Positions 25,942 to 33,237 of a stretch of 33,237 bases of DNA are shown here, piece by piece; position 1 is the first letter of the stretch; every line of letters begins with the position of its first letter. This stretch comes from Synechococcales cyanobacterium SupBloom_Metag_052 (lineage in GTDB: Bacteria; Cyanobacteriota; Cyanobacteriia; PCC-6307; Cyanobiaceae), in NCBI GenBank assembly GCA_016463595.1, contig JAEMQZ010000001.1, forward strand, positions 14,323 to 47,559. Reading direction: 5' to 3'. The notes under the pieces are model-generated. The model was not told the origin of the DNA. It made no database searches and saw nothing but the letters and a program-made list of their open reading frames with translations. Both the position numbers and the translations under genes were made by a program.

Positions 25942-28053
25942 ATGCCCGTGCTCAACCGCTGGTCGGACGCTGCCGCCGCTGAGGCCGTGGCTGCCTATGG
26001 GGCCCAAGGGGTCCCAGAAGCCCTGGCGCTGCGGACCTATTCGGCCCGCCTGCTCGGGGCCGATCCAGACCTGGTGCTCCATGGCGGCGGCAACACCTCG
26101 GTTAAAACCACGATCACGGGGTTGTTGGGTGAAACGATCCCGGTGCTGTGTGTGAAGGGCTCTGGCTGGGACCTGGCCACGATCGAGCCCCCCGGCCATC
26201 CAGCCGTGCGCCTGGAGCCCCTGCAGGCCCTGCGGGCCCTGGAGCGCCTTAGCGATGAAGCAATGGTGGCGGCCCAGCGCCAGAACCTGATCGATCCGGC
26301 CGCTCCTAACCCGTCGGTGGAGGCCCTGCTGCATGCCTTTCTGCCCCACACCTACGTCGACCACACCCATTCGATCGCCCTGCTGGCCCTGGCCGACCAG
26401 CCCGATGCCGAAGCGATCTGCCGCCAGGTTTATGGCGAACGGGTTGCCCTGGTGCCCTATGTGATGCCCGGCTTTGACCTGGCCCTGGCCGCCGCGGCCG
26501 CCTACGAGCAGGCGGCTGCCCGCGCCGCTGCCTTGGGCATCGAGCTCGAGGGCATGGTGCTGCTCAAGCACGGCCTTTTCTCCTTTGGAGCCACCGCCCA
26601 GCAGAGCTACGAACGGATGATTGCGCTGGTGCGCCAAGCCGAGGAGCGCATTGGGTTGGCGCAGGGCGCCCAGGTTTCCCGCCAGCCAACCCCCGGGCCG
26701 GCGCCCAAGAGTTCTGCGGCGGCGGTGCTGCCGGTGCTGCGGGGGGCCCTGGGCCGGGCCGCCGAGGCGCAAGGGGCGCCGCTGCGCTGGCTGCTCGACC
26801 TGCGCGCCACGCCCCAGGTCCTGGAGCTGGTCAACGATCCCCGCCTGGCCGATTGGGCCCGCCGCGGCGTTGCCACCCCCGACCATGTGATCCGCACCAA
26901 GGCCAGTCCGTTGGTGTTGCCAGCCCAGCCCACGGCCGTCCAGATCGACCAGGCCCTCGGCACCTACATTGCCGCGTACCAGGCCTATGTCCAGCGCCAG
27001 AATGCCCGGGCCGGTGGGACCAAAACCCCCCTCGATCCGCTGCCGCGGCTGGTGGCGATCCCGGGCCTGGGTCTGGTGGGCATTGGCAAGAGCGCGGCGG
27101 AGGCTTCGGTGGTGGCCGACCTCGGCCTGGCCTGGGCCCGCACCCTGCTGGCGGCGGAAGCCGTGGGCCGCTTTGAGCCAGTGGATGAGGCCGATACCTT
27201 TGCGATGGAGTATTGGAGCCTGGAGCAGGCCAAGCTCGGCAAGGGCAGCGAGAAGCCCCTGGCCCGCCAAGTGGTGGTCGTGACCGGTGCCGGCGGCGGC
27301 ATCGGCGCAGCCACGGCCCTTGCCTTTGCCAAACAAGGGGCTGAATTGGCGCTCCTCGACCGCGATGGCGCCGCCGCTGCGGCCACGGCCAAAGCCTGCG
27401 GCCGCCAGGCCTTGGCCCTGGCCTGCGACCTCACCGATCCAAAGGCCCTGCGGGAGGCCATGGACCAGGTGGTGGCCCGCTTCGGCGGCCTCGATCTCGT
27501 GGTGAGCAATGCCGGGGCCGCCTGGAGCGGCGCCATGGCCAGCCTGCCGGATGCCGACCTGCGCGCCAGTTTCGAGCTCAATTTGTTTGCCCATCAGGCC
27601 GTGGCCCAGGCGGCCATGGCCGTGTTTCGGGCCCAGGATTCGGGCGATGCCGACCAGGCCGCCAGCCGGCCGGTGCTGGGGGGGCAGCTGCTGTTCAACG
27701 TCAGCAAGCAGGCCCTGAATCCGGGCCCCAACTTCGGCGCCTACGGCATTGCCAAGGCGGCCCTGCTGGCCCTGATGCGCCAGTACGCCCTCGAAGGCGG
27801 CCCGGAAGGGATCCGCTCCAATGCGATCAATGCCGATCGCATCCGCTCCGGCCTGCTCGATGACGCCATGATCCGCAGCCGCTCCGCCGCCCGGGGCCTG
27901 AGCGAGGCCGACTACATGGCCGGCAACCTGCTCTCCCGGGAGGTGCGCGCCAGTGATGTGGCCGAGGGCTTTGTTTCCCTGGCCCTGCTGGAGCGCAGCA
28001 CCGGCGTGGTGCTCACCGTGGATGGGGGGAACGTGGCGGCGATGGTGCGCTAA
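25942..28053 (+). CDS. Bifunctional class II aldolase / short-chain dehydrogenase
   Basis: A 703-residue fusion. Residues about 20-430 are a class II aldolase/adducin-type domain with HGGGNTSVKT, VKGSGWDLATIEPPG, the metal-site histidines in HTYVDHTHSIALLALAD and VLLKHGLFSFG. From about residue 443 a short-chain dehydrogenase follows with the Rossmann motif VVVTGAGGGIGAATA, the NAG segment VSNAGAAWSG, the active Tyr and Lys in YGIAKAALLALMRQ (about 600), and the C-terminal VVLTVDGGN. Proteins of this layout are annotated as rhamnulose-1-phosphate aldolase/alcohol dehydrogenase-like, but the true substrate in cyanobacteria is unknown. The long opposite-strand frame across it is a codon-bias shadow. 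It stands alone, convergent with the symporter gene. Confidence 0.94.
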   Translation: MPVLNRWSDAAAAEAVAAYGAQGVPEALALRTYSARLLGADPDLVLHGGGNTSVKTTITGLLGETIPVLCVKGSGWDLATIEPPGHPAVRLEPLQALRALERLSDEAMVAAQRQNLIDPAAPNPSVEALLHAFLPHTYVDHTHSIALLALADQPDAEAICRQVYGERVALVPYVMPGFDLALAAAAAYEQAAARAAALGIELEGMVLLKHGLFSFGATAQQSYERMIALVRQAEERIGLAQGAQVSRQPTPGPAPKSSAAAVLPVLRGALGRAAEAQGAPLRWLLDLRATPQVLELVNDPRLADWARRGVATPDHVIRTKASPLVLPAQPTAVQIDQALGTYIAAYQAYVQRQNARAGGTKTPLDPLPRLVAIPGLGLVGIGKSAAEASVVADLGLAWARTLLAAEAVGRFEPVDEADTFAMEYWSLEQAKLGKGSEKPLARQVVVVTGAGGGIGAATALAFAKQGAELALLDRDGAAAAATAKACGRQALALACDLTDPKALREAMDQVVARFGGLDLVVSNAGAAWSGAMASLPDADLRASFELNLFAHQAVAQAAMAVFRAQDSGDADQAASRPVLGGQLLFNVSKQALNPGPNFGAYGIAKAALLALMRQYALEGGPEGIRSNAINADRIRSGLLDDAMIRSRSAARGLSEADYMAGNLLSREVRASDVAEGFVSLALLERSTGVVLTVDGGNVAAMVR

Positions 28054-28095
28054 GCGCCGCATTGGCGGCCTGCATCCGGTTCGCTGCCCCGGCGC

Positions 28096-29505
28096 CTAGG
28101 CCCGCCGGCTGGCTAATACCAGCCCCAGGCTGGCCCAGACCACCACCAGGCCAAAACACAGGGCGGTCCAGGCGGGTAGGCCCCAGCCGCTGATCGCCAG
28201 GGGAGCGACCACCGTGATCACCCCGCCGGCAAGCAGGGGCTGGAGCAGCAGCTGTTTGATCGAAAAGGCCTGAAGCGCTTCGCTGCGGTCGTCCGGATCG
28301 GCCATGCGCAGCAGCAGCAGGCCACTAGCCGCCACGCCCGTGGCCTGGCCGAATTCGATCACGGCCCGCTCAAACCAGTCCTTGGGCAGGATCCGAGGCG
28401 CCAGCAGCAAAATCACCGCCAGGTTCCAGAGCAGTCCGGCCAGGGAGAGCACCGACAGGGGCAGCCAGTCCTGGCGCAGCAGGGCCAGGTCCAGACCCGC
28501 CGTGGCCGCCGTGATCAGCAGGTCGGCCGAAAGGGTGCCGGTTTGGCCCTGGATCGGCGCCGACACCCAGCCGTCTAGGTGCAGGCGTTCCAGTACCAGT
28601 CGCACCAGGATCGAGCCCACCAGGGCCAGGGGAAACACGGGCAGGGCATCGATCACCAGGGCGAAGCCGCCGCCGGTGCGCTCGGCCAGGCCGCGGAGCA
28701 GGGCCAGCAGGCCAACACCCACCAGCACCGCCACCCCGGCAAGGGCCAGATTCACGGCCCAGGCGGCCAGCTGTTGCAGGGGCCCCTGGGGTGGGACCGG
28801 ATGCTGCGGCGACCTGGCCTGGTCGCTGGGCCCTGGGCCGGCGGCGTCTGGGGCCCCCTGGGGGGCTGGGGCCGGCCAGGAACTGGTCCAGCCCCGGCTG
28901 CGGCCCACCACCACCAGTACGCCACCCACCAGGGTGGAGGTCAACAGCCCCACCGTTGAGAGGGCTAGGCCCAGGGCTGCGCCGGTGGGAAAGCCCAGGC
29001 TGGCGTAGCTGGGCCCCATGGCAGCGGCGGAGCCATGGCCGCCCTCGAAGGCAACCTCGATCAGGCAGGCCATCAGCGGGCTTACCCCGAGCCAGGGTTG
29101 CAGCAGAAACAACACCGCCAGGCCCGCCACCAGAAACTGGCCAAAGGCCAGGGTCAGCGAGAGCAGCACTTGGGCCGAGACCGGTTGCCAAAGCCCCGCC
29201 AGCTTCGGCAGTGGCTTGGCCAGCAGCAGGGTGGCGAACACCAGGGTCAAGAGCGCCAGGGGCAGGTCGGCCCAGAGCTGCATCACGGGTTCCGGCAGCA
29301 GGGGCAGGGGCCCGGAGGGGGCCAGGGCCAGGCCGATCAGGCCGGCCACCAGGGCCTCGGGGATGCCGACCAACTTGAGCTGGAGCCGCTGGCCGATCGC
29401 CCGCCCCAGCCCCAGCAACACCGCCAGAGCGGCCATCGCCAGCAGCAGCCAGGCCAGGGCCCGGGCCGGTTCTTGCAGCCATGCAGTCGCCATTGGGATC
29501 CCCAT
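28096..29505 (-). CDS. GltS-like sodium/glutamate symporter
   Basis: Polytopic membrane protein of 469 residues with about ten or more hydrophobic segments in two similar halves. The first half has LLARPLPKL-like LLAKPLPKLAGLW and LIEVAFEGGHGSAAAMGPSYASLGFPTGAALGLALSTVGL, the GltS pore motif; the second has LLITAATAGLDLALL and a FGQATGVAASGLLLLRMADP block matching the family's GQATG...MADP pattern. A Pro/Gly/Ala-rich cytoplasmic linker (around residue 210-245) separates the halves. The ATG at 29505 overlaps the stop of the S9 peptidase gene (TGATG) and is preferred over GTG at 29514. Substrate specificity for glutamate is inferred from family only. Confidence 0.88.
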   Translation of the reverse strand: MGIPMATAWLQEPARALAWLLLAMAALAVLLGLGRAIGQRLQLKLVGIPEALVAGLIGLALAPSGPLPLLPEPVMQLWADLPLALLTLVFATLLLAKPLPKLAGLWQPVSAQVLLSLTLAFGQFLVAGLAVLFLLQPWLGVSPLMACLIEVAFEGGHGSAAAMGPSYASLGFPTGAALGLALSTVGLLTSTLVGGVLVVVGRSRGWTSSWPAPAPQGAPDAAGPGPSDQARSPQHPVPPQGPLQQLAAWAVNLALAGVAVLVGVGLLALLRGLAERTGGGFALVIDALPVFPLALVGSILVRLVLERLHLDGWVSAPIQGQTGTLSADLLITAATAGLDLALLRQDWLPLSVLSLAGLLWNLAVILLLAPRILPKDWFERAVIEFGQATGVAASGLLLLRMADPDDRSEALQAFSIKQLLLQPLLAGGVITVVAPLAISGWGLPAWTALCFGLVVVWASLGLVLASRRA

Positions 29506-31544
29506 CAGGGACACCCCAGGGCGAAGTGGTGGCGGAAAAAGGCTTCAGTGGCCTCCAAGACGGCCACCCGTACGGCGCCACTGCGGAAGCCATGACCCTC
29601 GCCTTCATAGCGATGCACCTCCACTGGCACACCCCGGCTGCCCAGGGCCTCGGCCATCGAATCGGTCTGGGCGGGGGGCACCACCTGGTCATCGAGGCCC
29701 TGGAAAAAGATCACCGGTGCGGTGATGCGGCCGGCGTGGTGCAGGGGGGAGCGTTCTTGGTACGTGGCCCGCTGCTCGGGCCAGGGGCCCACCAGGCTGT
29801 CGAGGTAGTGGGCCTCAAAGCGGTGGCCATCGGCCACCAGGCCCTCCAGGTCGCTGACGGCGTAGCGGCAGGCCCCCGCCCGGAACACATCGCTGAAACA
29901 GAGGGCTGAAAGCACGGTGAAGCCGCCGGCGCTGCCCCCTTCGATCGCAAGCCGCTGGGCCGAAGCCTGGCCAGAGGCCACCACCGCCTGGGCCGCCGCG
30001 GCGCAATCGGCGCTGTCGACCAGGCCCCAACGGCGATCGAGCCGTTGCCGGTAGGCGCGGCCAAAGCCCGTAGAGCCGCCGTAGTTGACATCGAGCACCC
30101 CCCAGCCGCGGCTGGTCCAGAACTGGATCGCCAGGTTGAGGCCGCAGCGGGCCATGGCCGTGGGGCCGCTATGGCCCTTCACCAGCAGGGGACTGGCCGG
30201 CGTGGCGCCCCCGGCTGGGGGGTAGTACCAGGCGTGGGTGGGGGCGCCGCCGTAGCCGGCAAACCAAAGGGGTTCCGGCCGGCTGATCGCCTCGGCCGCC
30301 AGGGGACTGGCGGCGGCGGGGCTGTGGCGCCATTGGCCGCCGGCGAGCTCCAGTTCCAGCAGTCCGGCGGGACTGGTGGCGGCGCTGGCCAGGCAGGCCA
30401 GGACGCCGTTCTCGGCGCAGAGTCCGCTGAAATCATTGAAGGGCAGATCGAAGGGAATCCAGCTGGCTGGTTGGGGGCTGGGGGCTAGGGCTGGGGCGCT
30501 CGGCCAGCTGATCCGACCCAGCTGCCAGCTCCCCTCAAAGCAGGCTGCGGCCAGGAGCTGGCTGCCATCCCAGGCGGTGGTGGAGAGGCCCAAGACCCAC
30601 TGGGGTGTGGCAAATTCCGCCTCCATCGGTAGGAGCGGCTGCCAGGCCGGGGGCGGCGCGAAGACCTCCCCAAGGGGCTGCACCAGGTCGGCCATCTGGA
30701 GCGCCTCCGCCGCCACGAGCCGCTCCAGGTTCCACCAGCCGTTGCGATCACAGGCCACGAGCAGATCGGCTGCAAGGGCCCCAGGGGCGCCGGTCCAAAG
30801 CGGTTGGAATACGGAGATTGCCTGGCGGCTGGTGTTGTCTGAGCCCGCCACGGGGCGGCAGGCCGTCAGCCCTTCGCCTAAACCCTCGCCAGTGCCATCG
30901 GCCCCGGCCGCCGCGAAGCAGCCCAGCCAGAGCTGGCTGCGCTCCCAGGGCAGGTGGGGCTGCTGCCATTCCACCCAGGCCAGGTGGCTGCCCCTGGGGC
31001 TCAAGGTTGGATAGCCGCAGAAATCGGCGGCCTGGTGCAGGGTCACCGGTTCGCCCCCCAAAAGGGACACCGCCACCAGCTGGTCGCGGCCGTCCACCTC
31101 CACCACGCCGATCCAGCGTTGGCGCCATGGATCGATCAGGCCGCCGCCAAAGGCCCGGGCGGCGGGCCGGGTGAGCTGGATCGGCTCGTTTAGGGCGGCC
31201 CCAGCAGGGCCCAGGTCCAGGCGCCAGAGGCAGCGGTCCCGGTCATCGACAAAGACGGCGATGGCCTGTCCTGCGACCTGCCCCAGGGCGCAGGCTCCGC
31301 CCCCATAGCCATGGATGCGGCTGCGCAGGTTCCAGTCGCCTGGAGTGAGCTCCTCGGCCGGGAGGTGCGCGGCCGTTCCTGCGGTTTCCGCGCCAAAGGG
31401 GCGCCCCATCAGCGTGGTGCGTCCCTGTTGATCCGGCCGTTGCTCTAGCCAGTACAGCTGGCCGGCCAGGAGTTTTGGCTCCAGCAGGCTGGGAATGCGT
31501 CCCTCCACGGTGGTCGCAGGCAGGCCTGCAGGGGTTGGCGTCAC
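29505..31544 (-). CDS. S9 family prolyl oligopeptidase / acylaminoacyl peptidase
   Basis: Serine peptidase of 679 residues with an N-terminal beta-propeller and C-terminal alpha/beta-hydrolase domain. The catalytic Ser is in IEGGSAGGFTVLSAL (about residue 537), Asp in FFQGLDDQVVPPAQT (about 618) and His in YEGEGHGFRS (about 650). Propeller-type repeats such as YPTLSPRGSHLAWVEW are seen before. VNYGGSTGFGRAYRQRL is typical of the dipeptidyl-peptidase-like group. No signal peptide is evident, so it is probably cytoplasmic. The start is GTG at 31544. It is translationally coupled to the GltS-like symporter, hinting at a shared role in peptide or amino-acid turnover. Confidence 0.93.
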   Translation of the reverse strand: MTPTPAGLPATTVEGRIPSLLEPKLLAGQLYWLEQRPDQQGRTTLMGRPFGAETAGTAAHLPAEELTPGDWNLRSRIHGYGGGACALGQVAGQAIAVFVDDRDRCLWRLDLGPAGAALNEPIQLTRPAARAFGGGLIDPWRQRWIGVVEVDGRDQLVAVSLLGGEPVTLHQAADFCGYPTLSPRGSHLAWVEWQQPHLPWERSQLWLGCFAAAGADGTGEGLGEGLTACRPVAGSDNTSRQAISVFQPLWTGAPGALAADLLVACDRNGWWNLERLVAAEALQMADLVQPLGEVFAPPPAWQPLLPMEAEFATPQWVLGLSTTAWDGSQLLAAACFEGSWQLGRISWPSAPALAPSPQPASWIPFDLPFNDFSGLCAENGVLACLASAATSPAGLLELELAGGQWRHSPAAASPLAAEAISRPEPLWFAGYGGAPTHAWYYPPAGGATPASPLLVKGHSGPTAMARCGLNLAIQFWTSRGWGVLDVNYGGSTGFGRAYRQRLDRRWGLVDSADCAAAAQAVVASGQASAQRLAIEGGSAGGFTVLSALCFSDVFRAGACRYAVSDLEGLVADGHRFEAHYLDSLVGPWPEQRATYQERSPLHHAGRITAPVIFFQGLDDQVVPPAQTDSMAEALGSRGVPVEVHRYEGEGHGFRSGAVRVAVLEATEAFFRHHFALGCP

Positions 31545-31621
31545 CGGTGGTTGTTTGCCGCGGCTCCTAGAATCGCCCCCAGTCGGAACGGGATTGTCCT
31601 TTGGCCAGCAGCTTCGCCAGG

Positions 31622-32206
31622 ATGGCGCGTTCTGCGGAGCAGTCGAGTAAGGGGGTGCATGTCTCCAAGGAGCCCCTGGACACGCCGCCCATGGCGATCC
31701 ACACCCTGGGCGATGAGGTGCTGCGCACGCCGGCCAAGCGCATCGGCAAGGTGGATGAATCGGTGCGGGAGCTGGCCCGCCAGATGTTGCTGAGCATGTA
31801 TGCGGCCAAGGGCATCGGCTTGGCGGCTCCCCAGGTGGGTGTTCACCAGCAACTGCTAGTGATCGACCTCGATCTTGAGAATCCAGCCACCCCTCCCATG
31901 GTGTTGATCAACCCCGAAATCACCGCCGAAGGGGGCTCGATCTGCACCTACGAAGAGGGTTGCCTCAGCATTCCGGGGGTGTACCTCGATGTGGTGCGAC
32001 CGAGCGTGGTGGAGGTGAGCTACCGCTGCGAGATGGGCCGCAGCCGCCGGCTCAAGGCCGATGGGCTATTGGCCCGTTGCATCCTGCATGAAATGGACCA
32101 TCTCAACGGCGTGCTGTTTGTCGATCGGGTTAGCGATGGGGCGAGCCTGGAGGAAGGCCTCAAAGAAAAGGGCTTTGATCGGGCCCATGTCCGCTCCCTG
32201 CTCTGA
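31622..32206 (+). CDS. def: Peptide deformylase
   Basis: Metalloenzyme removing the formyl group from nascent proteins. The ATG at 31622 gives 194 residues; a TTG at 31601 is an alternative. All three motifs are complete: GIGLAAPQVG (residues 64-73), EEGCLSIPG with metal-ligand Cys114, and HEMDHLNGVLF with ligands His156 and His160 and catalytic Glu157. The N-terminal extension of some 20 residues is polar and not clearly a targeting signal. It is divergent from the S9 peptidase with about 78 bp between starts. Confidence 0.97.
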   Translation: MARSAEQSSKGVHVSKEPLDTPPMAIHTLGDEVLRTPAKRIGKVDESVRELARQMLLSMYAAKGIGLAAPQVGVHQQLLVIDLDLENPATPPMVLINPEITAEGGSICTYEEGCLSIPGVYLDVVRPSVVEVSYRCEMGRSRRLKADGLLARCILHEMDHLNGVLFVDRVSDGASLEEGLKEKGFDRAHVRSLL

Positions 32207-32226
32207 TCACCTGAATTCCCAAGCAG

Positions 32227-32418
32227 ATGAACCCCCTAGCTGGCCTGTTTTTAGCCCTGGCTTGCCTGCTGGGCATTGCCGCCACAGGCTGCGTCTTTGA
32301 ACTCGCCTACGGAGACCCCGACCTGGGTGTCACCGCCACCCGCTGGATCCTGGGCGCTTCGATCCCCGGCACCCTGGTGGCCTTGGTGGTGGCGATCCGC
32401 CTCAACCAACCGGCCTGA
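32227..32418 (+). CDS. Small membrane hypothetical protein
   Basis: A 63-residue protein with two hydrophobic segments (PLAGLFLALACLLGIAATGC and ASIPGTLVALVVAIRL) around a polar loop with GDPDLGVTATRW. It begins 20 bp after def on the same strand and is probably cotranscribed. The ordered two-TM pattern and normal codon use support a real gene. No family is recognised. Confidence 0.75.
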   Translation: MNPLAGLFLALACLLGIAATGCVFELAYGDPDLGVTATRWILGASIPGTLVALVVAIRLNQPA

Positions 32419-32476
32419 TCGGGCTGGTTTGCGGGTGGGCCACTTCTACGATTTCCCCTTAGCCCGAACCCTGACC

Positions 32477-33237
32477 ATGACGCGCCTGGTCCGTCCCCTG
32501 GCTGTTTTGCTATCGCTGGTGGGCCTTACGGCGGCCGCCTGGGCCGCAGCGCCCCCAGCCCGCGCCCAGGCCTCGATGTTCAGCACCCAGGAGGTGGACC
32601 AGGGCAAATTCATCATCGTGGCGGCACCGATTGGCGATGGCAGCCGCGGCCAGCTCAACATCTATGAGCAGCGCAGCGCCCAGCGCCCCTGCTATGCGGT
32701 GTCCGGCAGCCGGCCGGCGGTGGTGGATCCCCTGCTGGCTACCTTCGATTTCACCGGCATCTGCAACCGCTTCATCGATGGCAATGGCTATTCGCTGAGG
32801 ATCGGCACGGCTGATCTGGGCACGGTCTATCGCCTCAGCGTTGTGAAGGACTCGGCGGAAACCCTGCTGATGGCCCAACCCACCCGGCCCGACGCTGGCC
32901 CCGAGATGGTGGTGGCGCGCACGGGCGGCCAGGGCAATGGCTTTCTTTTACTTGTGGCCGAGCCCGGCTGGCGGGTGATGCGCCGCAGCTTCGGCAGCCG
33001 GGCCCTCGGCCATGTCTACGTGTATCGCGACAGCTGGCCAGAGGGGGGCACCGCCAGCCGCCCCTCGCCCGAGCCCGCGGCGCCGGCCGCCAAGCTTCCC
33101 TTGGACCCCAAGGCCCCAGCGGAGCAGAAGGCAGGCAGCCCACCCCAGGCCCCAGGCCAGGGAGCAGCGCAAAAACCAGGCCTGGGGGCCTCCGCTCCGG
33201 TCCCCCATTCCGTGAACCCCAAGCCGGTTGCTGTCGC
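32477..33237 (+). CDS. DUF3747 domain-containing secreted protein (partial)
   Basis: From ATG at 32477 the frame is open to the window end (253 codons and two bases). A signal peptide is clear: basic MTRLVRP, hydrophobic LAVLLSLVGLTAAAWA, and a likely cleavage after ARA or AQA. The mature part follows the cyanobacterial DUF3747 pattern: FIIVAAPIGDGSRGQLNIYEQ, RPCYAVSGS, VVDPLLATFDFTGICNRFIDGNGYSLR and SRALGHVYVYRD, with two Cys that may pair. A long Pro/Ala/Lys-rich low-complexity tail begins about residue 192 and runs to the window edge. The family's role is unknown; some members are annotated as envelope-associated. Confidence 0.88.
   Translation, partial: MTRLVRPLAVLLSLVGLTAAAWAAAPPARAQASMFSTQEVDQGKFIIVAAPIGDGSRGQLNIYEQRSAQRPCYAVSGSRPAVVDPLLATFDFTGICNRFIDGNGYSLRIGTADLGTVYRLSVVKDSAETLLMAQPTRPDAGPEMVVARTGGQGNGFLLLVAEPGWRVMRRSFGSRALGHVYVYRDSWPEGGTASRPSPEPAAPAAKLPLDPKAPAEQKAGSPPQAPGQGAAQKPGLGASAPVPHSVNPKPVAV

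Noticed and set aside
25909-28062. Very long minus-strand open frame (717 codons) opposite the aldolase/dehydrogenase gene
   Set aside because: The translation is His/Gln/Gly-rich with no domain and mirrors the GC-biased third positions of the real gene on the plus strand.
28054-28095. GCGCCG/CGGCGC arms between the convergent aldolase and symporter genes, considered as a terminator
   Set aside because: Only six pairs with a long loop and no T-run; such arms are frequent by chance at this GC content.
28370-29692. 440-codon minus frame overlapping the symporter and peptidase genes
   Set aside because: Arg/Pro/Gly-rich alternative-frame translation; both real genes have complete family motifs in other frames.

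Overview
The window is a GC-rich stretch of a picocyanobacterial chromosome, most likely from the Synechococcus/Cyanobium/Vulcanococcus group. Lineage markers are a phycobilisome rod-core linker (CpcG), a CpcS-type bilin lyase, an orange carotenoid protein (OCP) with its ketolase and recovery protein, ferredoxin-thioredoxin reductase, the cyanobacterial SufR-SufBCDS system, and cyanobacterial families DUF4912 and DUF3747. No rRNA, tRNA, CRISPR array, transposase or phage gene is seen. Assignments rest on reading motifs by eye; no database was searched.

Layout. 1-1792 (-): RarA clamp-loader-like ATPase fused to a C-terminal methyltransferase-like domain, cut by the window edge. 1837-6249 (+): RND efflux adaptor and permease, ending at a bidirectional terminator shared with phosphoglucomutase (6343-7983, -). 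8126-8801: a small secreted Cys-containing protein (-) and a possible 46-aa protein (+). 8872-11924 (-): a phospholipase-D-like lipoprotein, a two-TM miniprotein and a DUF4912 protein. 12122-14726 (-): cpcG, cpcS, a helical hypothetical protein and sufR, the last three joined by overlapping start/stop codons. 15106-20440 (+): ftrB-sufB-sufC-sufD-sufS, preceded by a perfect palindrome of SufR-operator type. 20517-23222: aldo/keto reductase (-), DUF1543 protein (+) and mtnA (+). 23504-25569 (+): ocp-crtW-frp. 25942-28053 (+): aldolase/short-chain dehydrogenase fusion. 28096-31544 (-): GltS-like symporter and S9 peptidase. 31622-33237 (+): peptide deformylase, a small membrane protein and a DUF3747 protein cut by the window edge.

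Two functional units dominate. The first is Fe-S cluster biogenesis: SufR is transcribed away from ftrB-sufBCDS across a 379-bp regulatory region, and sufR itself heads a run that includes phycobilisome assembly genes. The second is photoprotection: OCP quenches phycobilisomes, CrtW makes its ketocarotenoid, and FRP reverses quenching. The window therefore has iron, redox and light-harvesting functions close together.

Nothing here is a clearly unprecedented system. The best leads are the sufR-hypothetical-cpcS coupling, the EF-hand-type calcium loop inside the PLD lipoprotein, the extra hydrophobic pair in the RND pump, and the DUF4912/miniprotein/PLD gene group.
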